In this document: positions 1-8,643 of the stretch, one piece after another | How positions within the stretch are numbered: position 1 is the stretch's first letter | How the letters are laid out: each line of letters opens with the position of its first letter | NCBI RefSeq assembly: GCF_021401245.1 | Contig: NZ_JACBFY010000005.1 | Span: 496,001 to 560,000, forward strand | DNA from: Pseudacidovorax sp. NFM-22 | GTDB lineage: Bacteria > Pseudomonadota > Gammaproteobacteria > Burkholderiales > Burkholderiaceae_C | DNA length: 64,000 nt | Reading direction: 5' to 3' | Program-made: the position numbers and the translations under genes | The notes under the pieces: model-generated | The model's database searches: none | What the model was told of the DNA's origin: nothing | What the model saw: the letters and a program-made list of their open reading frames with translations, nothing else

Positions 1-14
1 CGGGGTCTCAGGGC

Positions 15-42
15 TTGCATTGGGCATGATTAAGTCTATCAT
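15..42 (+). promoter_or_regulatory. Candidate sigma70 promoter of the mhp-like operon
   Basis: TTGCAT at 15-20 and TATCAT at 37-42 are separated by 16 bases, giving a reasonable -35/-10 pair upstream of the first gene at 141. The palindrome at 48-61 begins just after the -10, where a repressor would block initiation. This is inferred from pattern only. Confidence 0.4.
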
Positions 43-47
43 TCACG

Positions 48-74
48 AATAATGCATTATTTCATGATAGTGCA
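48..74. promoter_or_regulatory. Palindromic operator candidate upstream of mhpB
   Basis: AATAATGCATTATT at 48-61 is a perfect 14-bp palindrome. It overlaps a second imperfect one, TGCA-N-TAT-N6-ATA-N-TGCA, at 53-74. The AT-rich patch stands out in a GC-rich region and lies between the candidate promoter and the operon. The regulator that would bind it is not encoded in the window downstream; it may lie upstream of base 1. Confidence 0.45.
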
Positions 75-140
75 CTACACCAGGCGCTCCGCCCATGCGC
101 AATGCGCTGCGGGGCGGTGTGACAAAAACAGGAGACTTCG

Positions 141-1088
141 ATGACGGTGGCGCTTTGCGCACTTTCCCACTCGCCGCTCTACGGCATCGCCGAACCGGCC
201 GCTGGCGTCCTGGCGGAGGTGGATGCAGGACTGAGGCACCTGCAAGCCTTTGCGCGGGCCTTCGACCCGGAGGTCACGGTCGTGTTCGGCCCCGACCATT
301 TCAACGGTGTCTTCTACGACATGATGCCGGCCTTCTGCATCGGTCGAGCGGCCACGGCCGTGGGCGACTGGGGCACGCGCGAGGGGCCGCTGGCCGTGGA
401 CCGAGCCGCTGCATCGCGCCTGACACAGGCTGTGCTGGACAGCGGCATCGACATCGCCCAGTCCGAACGGCTGGTAATCGATCACGGCATCGCCCAGCCC
501 ATGGAGTTCCTGTTCGGGAAAGGCTTCATGCAGCCGCTGGTCCCAGTCTTCATCAACGCCGTCGGCCTGCCACTCGGGCCCATGCAGCGCGTTCGACTGC
601 TGGGCGAAGCAGTGGGCCGGGAGGTCGCACGCTGGAACAGGCGCGTGCTGCTCGTGGCCTCCGGCGGCCTGTCCCATGATCCGCCGGTGCCGCGACTCGC
701 CGACGCTACGGCCGACGTGGCGGCCCGCCTGATCGACGGCCGCAATCCCACGCCAGAGGCCCGTGCGCTGCGCCAGCAGCGCGTGATCGAGGCCGGACGC
801 ACGCATGCCCAGGGCCACGGGCATTACCAGGAAGTCAACCCCGCTTTCGACAGGAAGGTGCTCGACCTGCTGAGCACCGGCGCGCTGGAGGCTTTCGACG
901 TCTGGCGCAACGAGCAGATCGAAACCGAGGGCGGTCATTCTGGCCACGAGATTCGCGCTTGGGTCGCCGCCTTCGCCGCCCTGCATGCCATCGGCCCCTA
1001 CCGCATGACGCACAGAGGCTACTGGCCGGTGCGTGAATGGATGACGGGCTTCGCCCTTGCCTGTGCCGAACTGGAGCAACACCCATGA
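141..1088 (+). CDS. mhpB: 3-carboxyethylcatechol 2,3-dioxygenase (MhpB-type extradiol dioxygenase)
   Basis: This is a type II (LigB-superfamily) extradiol dioxygenase, 315 aa against 314 in E. coli MhpB, and collinear with it. It should cleave 2,3-dihydroxyphenylpropionate or a close catechol meta to the hydroxyls, using Fe(II), in the cytoplasm. His115 (in IDHGIAQP) and His179 (in GGLSHDPP) fall at the same positions as the conserved catalytic histidines of the E. coli enzyme. GPDHFNG near residue 50 and the C-terminal HEIRAWVAAFAA block are also family signatures. A GGAGA ribosome-binding site precedes the ATG. The stop overlaps the next start as ATGA, so the genes are coupled. The substrate may differ from the E. 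coli one, because the downstream genes do not match the classical mhp order. Confidence 0.88.
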   Translation: MTVALCALSHSPLYGIAEPAAGVLAEVDAGLRHLQAFARAFDPEVTVVFGPDHFNGVFYDMMPAFCIGRAATAVGDWGTREGPLAVDRAAASRLTQAVLDSGIDIAQSERLVIDHGIAQPMEFLFGKGFMQPLVPVFINAVGLPLGPMQRVRLLGEAVGREVARWNRRVLLVASGGLSHDPPVPRLADATADVAARLIDGRNPTPEARALRQQRVIEAGRTHAQGHGHYQEVNPAFDRKVLDLLSTGALEAFDVWRNEQIETEGGHSGHEIRAWVAAFAALHAIGPYRMTHRGYWPVREWMTGFALACAELEQHP

Positions 1089-1537
1089 ACCACCCCGAAC
1101 GCCCCATCACACCCGAGCTGCGCCTGGCCCTCCTGGCGCTCACGCATGAACATGCCTGGCGCCTGGACCACGGCGCGGCCGACACGTTGCATGAGCTGTA
1201 CGCCGAAGACGGCGAGTTGTTGCAGTTGCCGCCGCGCGACCTCATCGGCCGGGAAGCGATACGCGCCTGGGGCGCGGACCGGGTCAAGCTGCCGCGGGTG
1301 TCGCGCCATGTGGAGACGAATCACCGCTTCTTCTGGGACGGTGAGCGCCTGCGTGGAACGCTGTATGCAACCGTCTACCGCTGCGAGAGCGAACCGGCCA
1401 CCGAAACCCGGCCCTTCATGGTGGGCGACTACCTGGACGAGTATGTCCAGGTGAACGGTACCTGGCTGATCCGCCAGCGGATCATCGCCAAGGCCCTGCG
1501 CGTGGCGCCCGCCCCGGCGACAGGGGGCCAGCGATGA
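1085..1537 (+). CDS. NTF2-like (SnoaL-type) small protein
   Basis: The protein has 150 aa with the pattern of an NTF2/SnoaL-like alpha+beta barrel: an N-terminal helix (LLALTHEHAWRLD), then D-x-L-x-x-L-Y-x-x-D-G, a G-R-x-A-I-R-A-W turn, RHVETNHRF and a C-terminal WLIRQRI strand. Such domains serve as isomerases, dehydratases, hydrolases or the beta subunit of ring-hydroxylating oxygenases. No ferredoxin or alpha subunit is present here, so an isomerase, lyase or tautomerase-like auxiliary role in the aromatic operon is more likely. The start was placed at ATG 1085 because it overlaps the mhpB stop (ATGA) and gives the normal family N-terminus. A longer upstream frame has no supporting ribosome-binding site. 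Confidence 0.6.
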   Translation: MNHPERPITPELRLALLALTHEHAWRLDHGAADTLHELYAEDGELLQLPPRDLIGREAIRAWGADRVKLPRVSRHVETNHRFFWDGERLRGTLYATVYRCESEPATETRPFMVGDYLDEYVQVNGTWLIRQRIIAKALRVAPAPATGGQR

Positions 1538-1968
1538 GCGGCGCGGCACCGACGCGCCGCAACCGCGCGGCGGTCTACAAGCTCGACGAGATGCCCCTGG
1601 AGACGGTGCGCCCCGGCTTCGCAAGGACCGGGCTTCGCGCGGACGACTGCATCACCACCGTCAACTGGTTCGAGCCAGGCTACCGCAGCACTGGCCGCCA
1701 CAGCCATCCCTTCGATCAGCTCAGCTACGTGCTCACGGGACGCCTTCGTTTCTGGGTCGATGACGAGGTCTTCGACATCACGGCCCCCAGCATGCTCTAC
1801 ATCCCCGGCGATGCCTTGCACGGTGCCGAGCCGCTCGGAGAGGAGCGCGTGCTCAACGTGGATGTATTCGCCCCGGTGCGGGCGGACTACCTGCCGCTGT
1901 GTGCGCATCAGCACTTCGTCGAACGGCCCTCTGACGAGACAAAGGCGCAGAAGGAGGAAGCACCATGA
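1534..1968 (+). CDS. Cupin-domain protein
   Basis: This is a 144-aa single-domain cupin. Motif 1 is readable as G-x(5)-H-S-H-P-x-D-Q-L-S-Y-V-L-x-G around residues 50-70, and motif 2 as P-G-D-A-x-H around 91-96. The histidines and the acidic position would bind a divalent metal. Small cupins in aromatic operons act as accessory oxygenases, isomerases or sensors; the sequence does not say which. Its ATG overlaps the stop of the gene before, and its stop overlaps the start of the hydroxylase gene as ATGA, so it is translated as part of the same unit. A strong AAGGAGG for the next gene lies inside its 3' end. Confidence 0.65.
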   Translation: MSGAAPTRRNRAAVYKLDEMPLETVRPGFARTGLRADDCITTVNWFEPGYRSTGRHSHPFDQLSYVLTGRLRFWVDDEVFDITAPSMLYIPGDALHGAEPLGEERVLNVDVFAPVRADYLPLCAHQHFVERPSDETKAQKEEAP

Positions 1969-3578
1969 GCGCGGGCATGCAGCACGACGTCGACGTGCTC
2001 GTGGTGGGCGCCGGCCCGGTCGGCCTGACGCTGATCAACCTGCTGGCCGACGCCGGCGTGCGCACGCTGCTCGTCGACCGCGCCGGCGATGTGTCGGACG
2101 AACCCCGCGCGATCAGCATCACCGACGAGACACTGCGCGTGATGCAGGACATCGGCATCATGGATCGCCTCGCGCCCGAGATGCTGATGGACACCGGCGC
2201 ACGCTACTTCGGCCGCAAGGGCCAGTTGCTTGCCGAGGTGCGTGCACGCCAGCCGCGGCTTGGGCAACCGGCCAAGTCCCAGTTCGACCAACCCGTGCTT
2301 GCGCAGTTGTTGCGTGATGCGGCCCGTGCGCGAGCGCAGGCCCATGTGTGCTTCAACACCGAAGCGACCCAGATCCGCATGGACCCCGAGGGCGTGACGG
2401 TGGACCTGAAAGGCCCAGAGGGCACCCGCACGCTGCGCAGCCGCTGGCTGGTCGCCTGCGATGGCGGACGCAGCACCATCCGCACCCAGTTGGGCATCGC
2501 GCTGGAGGGCTCCACCCAGGTCCAGAGATGGATCGTCATCGACGTGCTCAACGGTCGCGGCGAACCCGAGCCCTTCTCGCAATTCCACTGCAACGGACGG
2601 CGCCCGTGCGTGGTGGTGCCGGGCGTCAAGGGCCGCTGCCGCTACGAGTTCATGCTGCTTGCGCAGGACGATCCCCAGACGATCCTGCAGCCCGATGCGG
2701 TCGTGCGCCTGGTGGCGCCGTATCAGGCGATCGAACCGCGCGACATCCGCCGCGCGGCGGTCTACGTGGCCCAGCAGCGCATCGCAACGACATTCCGGCA
2801 AGGCCGCGTGCTGCTGGCGGGGGACGCGGCCCACCTCATGCCGCCATTCGCCGGCCAGGGCCTCAATGCCGGCGTGCGCGACGCCGCCAACCTGGCGTGG
2901 AAGCTGGCGGCCGCGGTCCGTGGCCAGGCGACCGACGCGCTGCTGGACACCTACGAGCAGGAGCGGCGGCCGCATGCCGCCGACATGGTTCGGCTGTCCT
3001 ACCGGATCGGCAAGGTGGTCATGAGCACTCACCCTGTCGCGACGGCAATGCGGGACTGGGCACTGACCGCACTCGGGCTGGTTCCCGCCGCCAAGGCGTG
3101 GATCGTGGGCATGAAGTTTCTGCGGCAACCTCACTTCGTCGAGGGCTGCGTCCGCGAGCCTGCCCCGCACTTGCAGCCAGCGGTCGCCTCGCTGGTCGGC
3201 AAGGCGCTGGCCCAGCCGCGTGTGCGAACGGCGAAGGGCGAGACGGTCTGGCTCGATCGCCTGCTGGGCGCCGGCTGGGCCCTGCTGGAATTCCGTCCGG
3301 ACGGCGGCCTGCAGGTCACCCGCGAGGCACAGGCGGGGCATCGCGAGACGCCCGTCGCCGTCGAAGACCTTGACGGACTGTTCACACAGGCGGCGGGCAG
3401 CGGCGCTGTGCTGCTCGTGAGGCCCGATCGCTATGTCGCCGCAGCCGTGGCAGGCCGTGACGAGCTGCCGCAGTTGCTGCGCAGCTTCGACACCCTGCTG
3501 CCTGGACTTGGCAGTTCGTTCGAGCGCAGGGAAGCGCAGACGCCGAACGCAACCCTTTCCCGCTCCGCGTTGGCCTGA
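1965..3578 (+). CDS. mhpA: MhpA-like FAD-dependent aromatic hydroxylase
   Basis: This 537-aa flavoprotein monooxygenase belongs to the 3-(3-hydroxyphenyl)propionate hydroxylase family (group A, NAD(P)H-dependent). It should add a second hydroxyl ortho to an existing phenolic OH and so supply the catechol for MhpB. Visible signatures are the FAD dinucleotide fold VVGAGPVGL at about residues 13-21, the central VACDGGRSTIR (DG motif), and GDAAHLMPPFAGQGLN from residue 286, which contacts the flavin ribityl chain. The C-terminal thioredoxin-like region is present, so the protein is full length. A strong AAGGAGG precedes the ATG. The next gene lies 41 bases downstream. Confidence 0.82.
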   Translation: MSAGMQHDVDVLVVGAGPVGLTLINLLADAGVRTLLVDRAGDVSDEPRAISITDETLRVMQDIGIMDRLAPEMLMDTGARYFGRKGQLLAEVRARQPRLGQPAKSQFDQPVLAQLLRDAARARAQAHVCFNTEATQIRMDPEGVTVDLKGPEGTRTLRSRWLVACDGGRSTIRTQLGIALEGSTQVQRWIVIDVLNGRGEPEPFSQFHCNGRRPCVVVPGVKGRCRYEFMLLAQDDPQTILQPDAVVRLVAPYQAIEPRDIRRAAVYVAQQRIATTFRQGRVLLAGDAAHLMPPFAGQGLNAGVRDAANLAWKLAAAVRGQATDALLDTYEQERRPHAADMVRLSYRIGKVVMSTHPVATAMRDWALTALGLVPAAKAWIVGMKFLRQPHFVEGCVREPAPHLQPAVASLVGKALAQPRVRTAKGETVWLDRLLGAGWALLEFRPDGGLQVTREAQAGHRETPVAVEDLDGLFTQAAGSGAVLLVRPDRYVAAAVAGRDELPQLLRSFDTLLPGLGSSFERREAQTPNATLSRSALA

Positions 3579-3619
3579 AAGGCCACGCATCGATCCCCTC
3601 TTTCATCAAAGGTGCCATC

Positions 3620-4474
3620 TTGAAATTCGTCAGTTATGTCCACGAGGGCAGGGAGCGCTACGGCCTCGTCGCGGGCGAAGGCGTGATCGACATTCACGCA
3701 CTGCTGGGCAGTCGCTATCCCGATCTGAAGTCGCTGATTGCTGGCGACGCGCTGTCGCAAGCAGCGCAGGCCGCCCAGGCCCGCGAGCCCGACCACCGTC
3801 TGAGCGATCTGCGACTGCTGCCAGTCATTCCGAACCCCGGCAAGATTTGGTGCGCCGGCCTCAACTACGGCGAGCATGTACGCGAGACCGGGCGGGAGGT
3901 CAGCGAGAAGCCGGTTTATTTCCTGCGCTTCGCGGACTCGCAGGTGGGGCATCTGTCGCCCATCCTGCGCCCGCCAGAGTCGACGCGGCTCGACTTCGAA
4001 GGCGAGATCGCGGTGGTCATCGGGCGGCCAGGCCGGCGCATCGCCGAAGCCGACGCCTGGACGCACATCGCTGGCTACGCCTGCTACAACGACGCCACCA
4101 TTCGCGACTGGCAGCTGCACACCAGCCAATGGGGCCCGGGCAAGAACTTCTTCGCCACGGGCGGCTTCGGCCCCTGGCTCGTGAGCGCGGATGAGATCGA
4201 GCCCGACGCCGAGCTGACCATCGTCACGCGACTGAACGGTCAAGAAGTACAGCGGGCCACCACGCGCATGCTGATCCACAGCATTCCCCGCCTGATCGCC
4301 TACGCCTCCACCGTTGCCCCCCTGCAAGCGGGTGACGTGATCGTCACCGGCACGCCGGGCGGCGTGGGCGCCAAGCGCACTCCGCCGCTGTGGATGAAGG
4401 ATGGAGACGTCGTGGAGGTCGAGGTCGAAGGCATCGGCACGCTGCGCAACCCCGTGAAAGACGAAGTTCTTTGA
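3620..4474 (+). CDS. FAH-family hydrolase (2-keto-4-pentenoate hydratase / HHDD isomerase type)
   Basis: The 284-aa protein has a short N-terminal domain followed by the fumarylacetoacetate-hydrolase fold. The metal triad E-x-E...D is seen in FEGEIAVVIG (about residues 125-135) and in the following YNDATIRD. The C-terminal GDVIVTGTPGGVG is a family hallmark. Members cleave or hydrate 2-oxo acids from meta-cleavage pathways. In this operon it stands where MhpC/MhpD would be expected, so it probably acts on the MhpB ring-fission product or a derivative. Translation appears to start at a TTG (M-K-F-V-S-Y), eight bases after AAAGGTG; no better ATG is available. Confidence 0.75.
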   Translation: MKFVSYVHEGRERYGLVAGEGVIDIHALLGSRYPDLKSLIAGDALSQAAQAAQAREPDHRLSDLRLLPVIPNPGKIWCAGLNYGEHVRETGREVSEKPVYFLRFADSQVGHLSPILRPPESTRLDFEGEIAVVIGRPGRRIAEADAWTHIAGYACYNDATIRDWQLHTSQWGPGKNFFATGGFGPWLVSADEIEPDAELTIVTRLNGQEVQRATTRMLIHSIPRLIAYASTVAPLQAGDVIVTGTPGGVGAKRTPPLWMKDGDVVEVEVEGIGTLRNPVKDEVL

Positions 4475-4513
4475 GCCTCGGGCGCCCGCCCACAGCCCCA
4501 ACAGGAGACAAAC

Positions 4514-5668
4514 ATGCATCTCAAGAAGTTCATCTGCCTGCTCGCCGCCTGCGGCGCACTCACGCTAGGCGTGACGGCGCAGGCGCAGCAGGCCACCATC
4601 GGAGTCGTTCTGTCCACAACCGGCCCCGCCGCGTCGCTGGGCATTCTGGAGAAGAACGGTGTCGCGACAGCCGCCGACCAGTCGGCACAGAAGCTGCGAC
4701 TGATCCACGTCGACGACGCGAGCGACCCCTCGGAAGCGACTCGCCTCACCCGCAAGCTCATCACGGAAGACAAGGTGGACGCCATCATCGGCACCACCGG
4801 AACGCCTGGCGCGCTGGCGATGATCGGTGTGGTGGCGGAAGGCCGCACACCGGTCATCTCGCTGGCGCCCGCCAACATCCTCGTGACTCCCGCGGAGGGC
4901 CCGAAGCGGTGGGTGTTCAAGACGACGACCAATGACGACCACGAAGGCCGACCGCTGTTCCAGCACATGAAGGCCCATGGGGTCAAGAACCTGGCCTTCG
5001 TCGGCTTCTCCGATTCCTATGGCGAGCAATGGGTGAAGATGTCCCGCCAACTGGCCAGCGAGAACCAACTGCAGATCGTGGCCGAGGAGCGCTATGCCCG
5101 CACGGACACGTCCGTCGCGTCGCAGGTCCTCAAGATCGTCTCGAAGACGCCCGATGCCGTCGTGATCGCCGCCTCCGGCGGCGGCGCGGCCATGCCCCTG
5201 CTCGAACTCAGGAAGCGCGGCTTCAAGGGGCGCATCTACGTGACGCTTGGCGCCACCTTCGGCGACTTCATCAAGCTGGCGGGCGCCGAGGCCGAAGGCA
5301 TCTATGCACCCTTCGCGGCGGTCATGAACGTTGGCCAGCTCCCACAAGGCGATCCGGGCCGCAAGAGCGCGACCGACTTCGTGCAGGCCTATGAAGGGAA
5401 GTTCGGCGCCAATACCGCCAACATCTTTGCCGGCTCGGCATGGGACGCGGTCAAGCTCCTGGACATGGCCCTGCCGGTCGCAGCCAAGAGCGCTGCACCG
5501 GGCACGCCGGAGTTCCGCGAGGCACTGCGCACCGCGCTGGAAAACCTGAAGGAGCTGGCCGCATCGCGCGGGGTCTACAACACCTCCCCGACGGACCACA
5601 CCGGGCTGGACGCCAGCGCACTGCGCGTGGGTCGGTACGCCCAGGGTCGCTGGGTTCTGGAGAACTAG
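4514..5668 (+). CDS. ABC transporter periplasmic binding protein, LIV family
   Basis: This 384-aa type I periplasmic binding protein carries a clear Sec signal peptide: M-H-L-K-K, a hydrophobic core to about residue 20, and cleavage near AQA-QQ. The mature part begins ATIGVVLSTTGPAASLG, typical of LivJ/LivK-like receptors, and continues with GTTGTPGALAM and TTTNDDHEG. The receptors of this family in aromatic operons usually bind aromatic acids rather than amino acids, so a hydroxyphenylpropionate-like ligand is inferred. A good AGGAGA ribosome-binding site precedes the ATG. The permease and ATPase genes follow directly, completing the importer. Confidence 0.85.
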   Translation: MHLKKFICLLAACGALTLGVTAQAQQATIGVVLSTTGPAASLGILEKNGVATAADQSAQKLRLIHVDDASDPSEATRLTRKLITEDKVDAIIGTTGTPGALAMIGVVAEGRTPVISLAPANILVTPAEGPKRWVFKTTTNDDHEGRPLFQHMKAHGVKNLAFVGFSDSYGEQWVKMSRQLASENQLQIVAEERYARTDTSVASQVLKIVSKTPDAVVIAASGGGAAMPLLELRKRGFKGRIYVTLGATFGDFIKLAGAEAEGIYAPFAAVMNVGQLPQGDPGRKSATDFVQAYEGKFGANTANIFAGSAWDAVKLLDMALPVAAKSAAPGTPEFREALRTALENLKELAASRGVYNTSPTDHTGLDASALRVGRYAQGRWVLEN

Positions 5669-5737
5669 GCCGCGGCCCTTGCCGCTTTTCTGCTTCCTCC
5701 GCTGCTGCGGAGGGTCATCGACCGAGCTCTTCCGACC

Positions 5738-6775
5738 ATGGACCTTTCCATCGCTGCGATCCTGTCACTGGACGGCGCCGCCAACGGGGCTGTCTACGCC
5801 CTGCTGGCGCTGGCCACCGTGCTGGTGTTTCTGGTGACGCGCATCATCTTCATTCCCCAAGGCGACTTCGTGGCCTATGGTGCGCTGTGTTTCGCCGGGC
5901 TGCATGCCCAGCGCATGCCCGGCGTGATGTGGCTGCTGGTTGGCCTGACAGCACTCGCCGGCCTGGTGGAGGGCGCGGCACTGTTGCGCCGAGGCGTCTC
6001 GCCGGGCCGTGCCGCCCGGCAGTGGCTTGCGCTCGTGGGGCCGCCACTGGCCGTGGCCGTGGCAGTGGGGGCGACGACGCCGAGCCCTTCCGTGCTGGTC
6101 CAGAGCCTTGCCGCTGTGGCGCTGGTGACGGCGCTCGGTCCTTTGATCTACAGGCTGGCCTACCAACCCCTCGCGGATGCGAGCGTCCTCGTGCTCCTCA
6201 TCGTGTCGGTGGGTGTGCATTTCGCGCTCACGGGCCTGGCGTTGTACTTCTTCGGCCCGGAGGGCTTTCGCAACCCGGCATTCTGGGATGCCAATTTCAC
6301 CACCGGGCCGCTCACCTGGAGCGGCCAGACGCTGTTGACCTTCGCGGTGATGGCCCTCGTCATGGTGGCCCTCTTCTATTTCTTCGGCTCCACCCTTCGA
6401 GGCAAGGCACTGCGTGCCACCGCGGTCAACCGGCTCGGCGCACGACTCATGGGCATCTCGACCCAGGCGGCCGGAAGCCAGGCCCTCACGCTGGCCGCCT
6501 TCATCGGTGCGGTTTCAGGGCTGCTCATCGGGGCCACCACGACCATGTTCTACGACTCGGGCTTCCTCATTGGCCTCAAAGGCTTCGTGGCCGCCATCAT
6601 CGGCGGCCTGGGAAGCTACCCGCTGGCCGCGGCCGGGGCTCTGCTGGTGGGCGTGCTGGAATCCTTCGGCTCCTTCTGGGCGAGTTCCTTCAAGGAGGTG
6701 ATCGTGTTCACCCTGATTCTCCCGGTGCTGCTATGGCGCAGTTGGGCGCATCCGACCACCGACGAAGAGGAATGA
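5738..6775 (+). CDS. ABC transporter permease, LivH-like
   Basis: The protein has 345 aa with about eight hydrophobic segments. The N-terminus (GAANGAVYALLALATVLVF...TRIIFIPQGDF) and the C-terminal block KGFVAAIIGGLGSYPLAAAG are diagnostic of LivH inner-membrane permeases. It should form a heterodimeric channel with the LivM half of the next protein. It starts 69 bases after the binding-protein gene with only a weak ribosome-binding site. Its stop overlaps the next gene (ATGA), suggesting coupled synthesis of the two permease subunits. Confidence 0.85.
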   Translation: MDLSIAAILSLDGAANGAVYALLALATVLVFLVTRIIFIPQGDFVAYGALCFAGLHAQRMPGVMWLLVGLTALAGLVEGAALLRRGVSPGRAARQWLALVGPPLAVAVAVGATTPSPSVLVQSLAAVALVTALGPLIYRLAYQPLADASVLVLLIVSVGVHFALTGLALYFFGPEGFRNPAFWDANFTTGPLTWSGQTLLTFAVMALVMVALFYFFGSTLRGKALRATAVNRLGARLMGISTQAAGSQALTLAAFIGAVSGLLIGATTTMFYDSGFLIGLKGFVAAIIGGLGSYPLAAAGALLVGVLESFGSFWASSFKEVIVFTLILPVLLWRSWAHPTTDEEE

Positions 6776-8643
6776 CCATGTCGCGCCCGCACAGTCCATC
6801 CAACACGCTCGCCTCGGCGCGCGCGCCCGAACTGCAGATCGGCACGAGCGACCAGCCCGGCCCCGACCTGCGTCGCGCCGGCCTGATCCTCTTCCTGCTC
6901 GCCATGGCCGCGCTCCCCCTGCTGCCCGTGCCTGAGTTCTGGATCACCCAAGCCGTCTACATCGGCCTCTACGCCCTGGTCGCACTCGGTCTTGTTCTGA
7001 TCACGGGCATCGTCGGTCTGACCTCCTTCGGCCAGGCCGCGTTCGTGGGCGTTGGCGCCTACACCACCGCATGGCTCACCGTGAGTCACGGGCTCTCGCC
7101 TTGGCTGACGCTGCCGCTGGCCCTCTCTGCCACGGCGGTGATCGCCGCAATGCTGGGCTGGCTCACGCTGCGCATGTCCGGACACTACCTGCCCCTGGCG
7201 ACGATGGCCTGGGCACTCTCGCTCTACTACCTCTTGGGCAACCTGGACACCTTCGGCAAATACGACGGCATCGTCGACGTGCCCGCGCTCACGCTGCCGG
7301 GCGGCCTCACGCTCGACTCGGGGCGTAGCTTCTATGCCCTCGTTTGGCCGCTGCTGATCGTGGCATCGTTGGCCGTCAGGCGATTGCTCGACTCCCGAGC
7401 GGGGCGCGCCTTGCGGTCGGTCAAGGGCGGCACCACGCTCGCCGAGGCCATGGGGGTCGACACGTTCAGGGCCAAGGTCCACGCCTTCGTACTGGCCGCC
7501 TTGCTGGCGGCGTTGTCAGGCTGGCTGTTCGCGCACTTCCAGCGCACGGTCAACCCCTCGCCTTTCGCACTGAACAAAGGCATCGAATACCTGTTCATGG
7601 CAGTGCTCGGCGGCGCCGGTCATGTCTGGGGCGCCGTCGCCGGCGCAGCCCTGGTCAAGCTGCTGGAAGACCAGTTGCGCGAGCTGCTTCCGTCACTGCT
7701 GGGCTCAAGTGGCAATTTCGAGATCATCGGCTTCGGCATCATCCTGATCCTGACCCTGCAGTACATGCGCGACGGCGTCTGGGAATTCGTGGATCGCAAG
7801 CTGCCGCGCCTGCCCCGTCGCGTCGACTGGCGGGACGCGGCACCCCTGCCGCGACGTGCGCAGCCCCCGCGCGGCCAGACGGTCCTGGCGGCGAAGGGAC
7901 TGCGCAAGGTCTTCGGGGGGCTGGTTGCCGTCAAGGACGTCGAGTTGCACGTCGATGCAGGCGAGATCGTCGGTCTGATCGGACCCAACGGCGCGGGCAA
8001 GTCGACCACCTTCAACCTGCTCACCGGTGTGCTGCCGGCGAGCGCGGGCGAAGTGAGCTTCGTCGGCGCGCCGGTCGAGGGACTGAACTCCCGGCAGATC
8101 GCCCTGCGCGGCATGGCGCGCACCTTTCAGCACGTCAAGATGATGCCCACCATGTCCGTGCTGGAGAACGTTGCACTGGGTGCGCACGCGCGCGGCCACG
8201 CCGGCATGTGGCGCGCCATGATGCGCATCGACCGTGCGGAAGAGCGGCAGCTGATGAAGACCGCGCAGGACCAGCTCGAACGCATCGGCATGGGCGGCCT
8301 CATGCATGTGCCCGCGGGCAGCCTTGCGCTCGGTCAGCAGCGCCTGATGGAGATCGCCCGGGCGCTGGCCGCCGATCCTGTCCTGCTGCTGCTGGATGAG
8401 CCCGCAGCGGGCTTGCGCCATCGGGAAAAGGCGCAGCTGGCCGATGTTCTGCGTCAGCTGCGCGACGAGGGACTGTCGATCCTGCTGGTCGAACATGACA
8501 TGGACATGGTGATGAATCTCTGCGACAGGATCGTCGTCATGGAGTTCGGCACCCGCCTCATGGACGGCACGCCTGCGCAGGTTCAGGCAGATCCGGCCGT
8601 GCGGGCAGCCTACCTGGGCACCGTCCACGAGGAGCCGGCATGA
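6772..8643 (+). CDS. Fused LivM permease - LivG ATPase
   Basis: This 623-aa protein joins two normally separate subunits. Residues ~35-340 form a LivM permease (GLTSFGQAAFVGVGAY, GHYLPLATMAWALS, and NKGIEYLFMAVLGGAGHVWGA near residue 270). A basic linker follows, then a LivG ATPase from ~residue 365 with Walker A GPNGAGKST near 405, LALGQQ in place of the classic signature, Walker B LLLLDEPAAG and the switch His in VEHDMDMV. The start at 6772 gives an ATGA overlap with livH; a second ATG at 6778 is equally possible. The frame is open far upstream, but that stretch is antisense noise within livH. Such fusions occur in several Burkholderiales. Confidence 0.87.
   Translation: MTMSRPHSPSNTLASARAPELQIGTSDQPGPDLRRAGLILFLLAMAALPLLPVPEFWITQAVYIGLYALVALGLVLITGIVGLTSFGQAAFVGVGAYTTAWLTVSHGLSPWLTLPLALSATAVIAAMLGWLTLRMSGHYLPLATMAWALSLYYLLGNLDTFGKYDGIVDVPALTLPGGLTLDSGRSFYALVWPLLIVASLAVRRLLDSRAGRALRSVKGGTTLAEAMGVDTFRAKVHAFVLAALLAALSGWLFAHFQRTVNPSPFALNKGIEYLFMAVLGGAGHVWGAVAGAALVKLLEDQLRELLPSLLGSSGNFEIIGFGIILILTLQYMRDGVWEFVDRKLPRLPRRVDWRDAAPLPRRAQPPRGQTVLAAKGLRKVFGGLVAVKDVELHVDAGEIVGLIGPNGAGKSTTFNLLTGVLPASAGEVSFVGAPVEGLNSRQIALRGMARTFQHVKMMPTMSVLENVALGAHARGHAGMWRAMMRIDRAEERQLMKTAQDQLERIGMGGLMHVPAGSLALGQQRLMEIARALAADPVLLLLDEPAAGLRHREKAQLADVLRQLRDEGLSILLVEHDMDMVMNLCDRIVVMEFGTRLMDGTPAQVQADPAVRAAYLGTVHEEPA

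Noticed and set aside
1667-1678. TGGTTCGAGCCA resembling the GntR operator
   Set aside because: It lies inside the cupin coding sequence and has 12-base rather than 11-base spacing; Trp-Phe-Glu-Pro codons explain it.
5440-6771. Open frame extending the LivM-LivG fusion about 440 codons upstream
   Set aside because: It overlaps the clearly functional binding-protein and livH genes in another frame and encodes low-complexity Arg/Gly/Ala-rich sequence, the usual GC-rich shadow.
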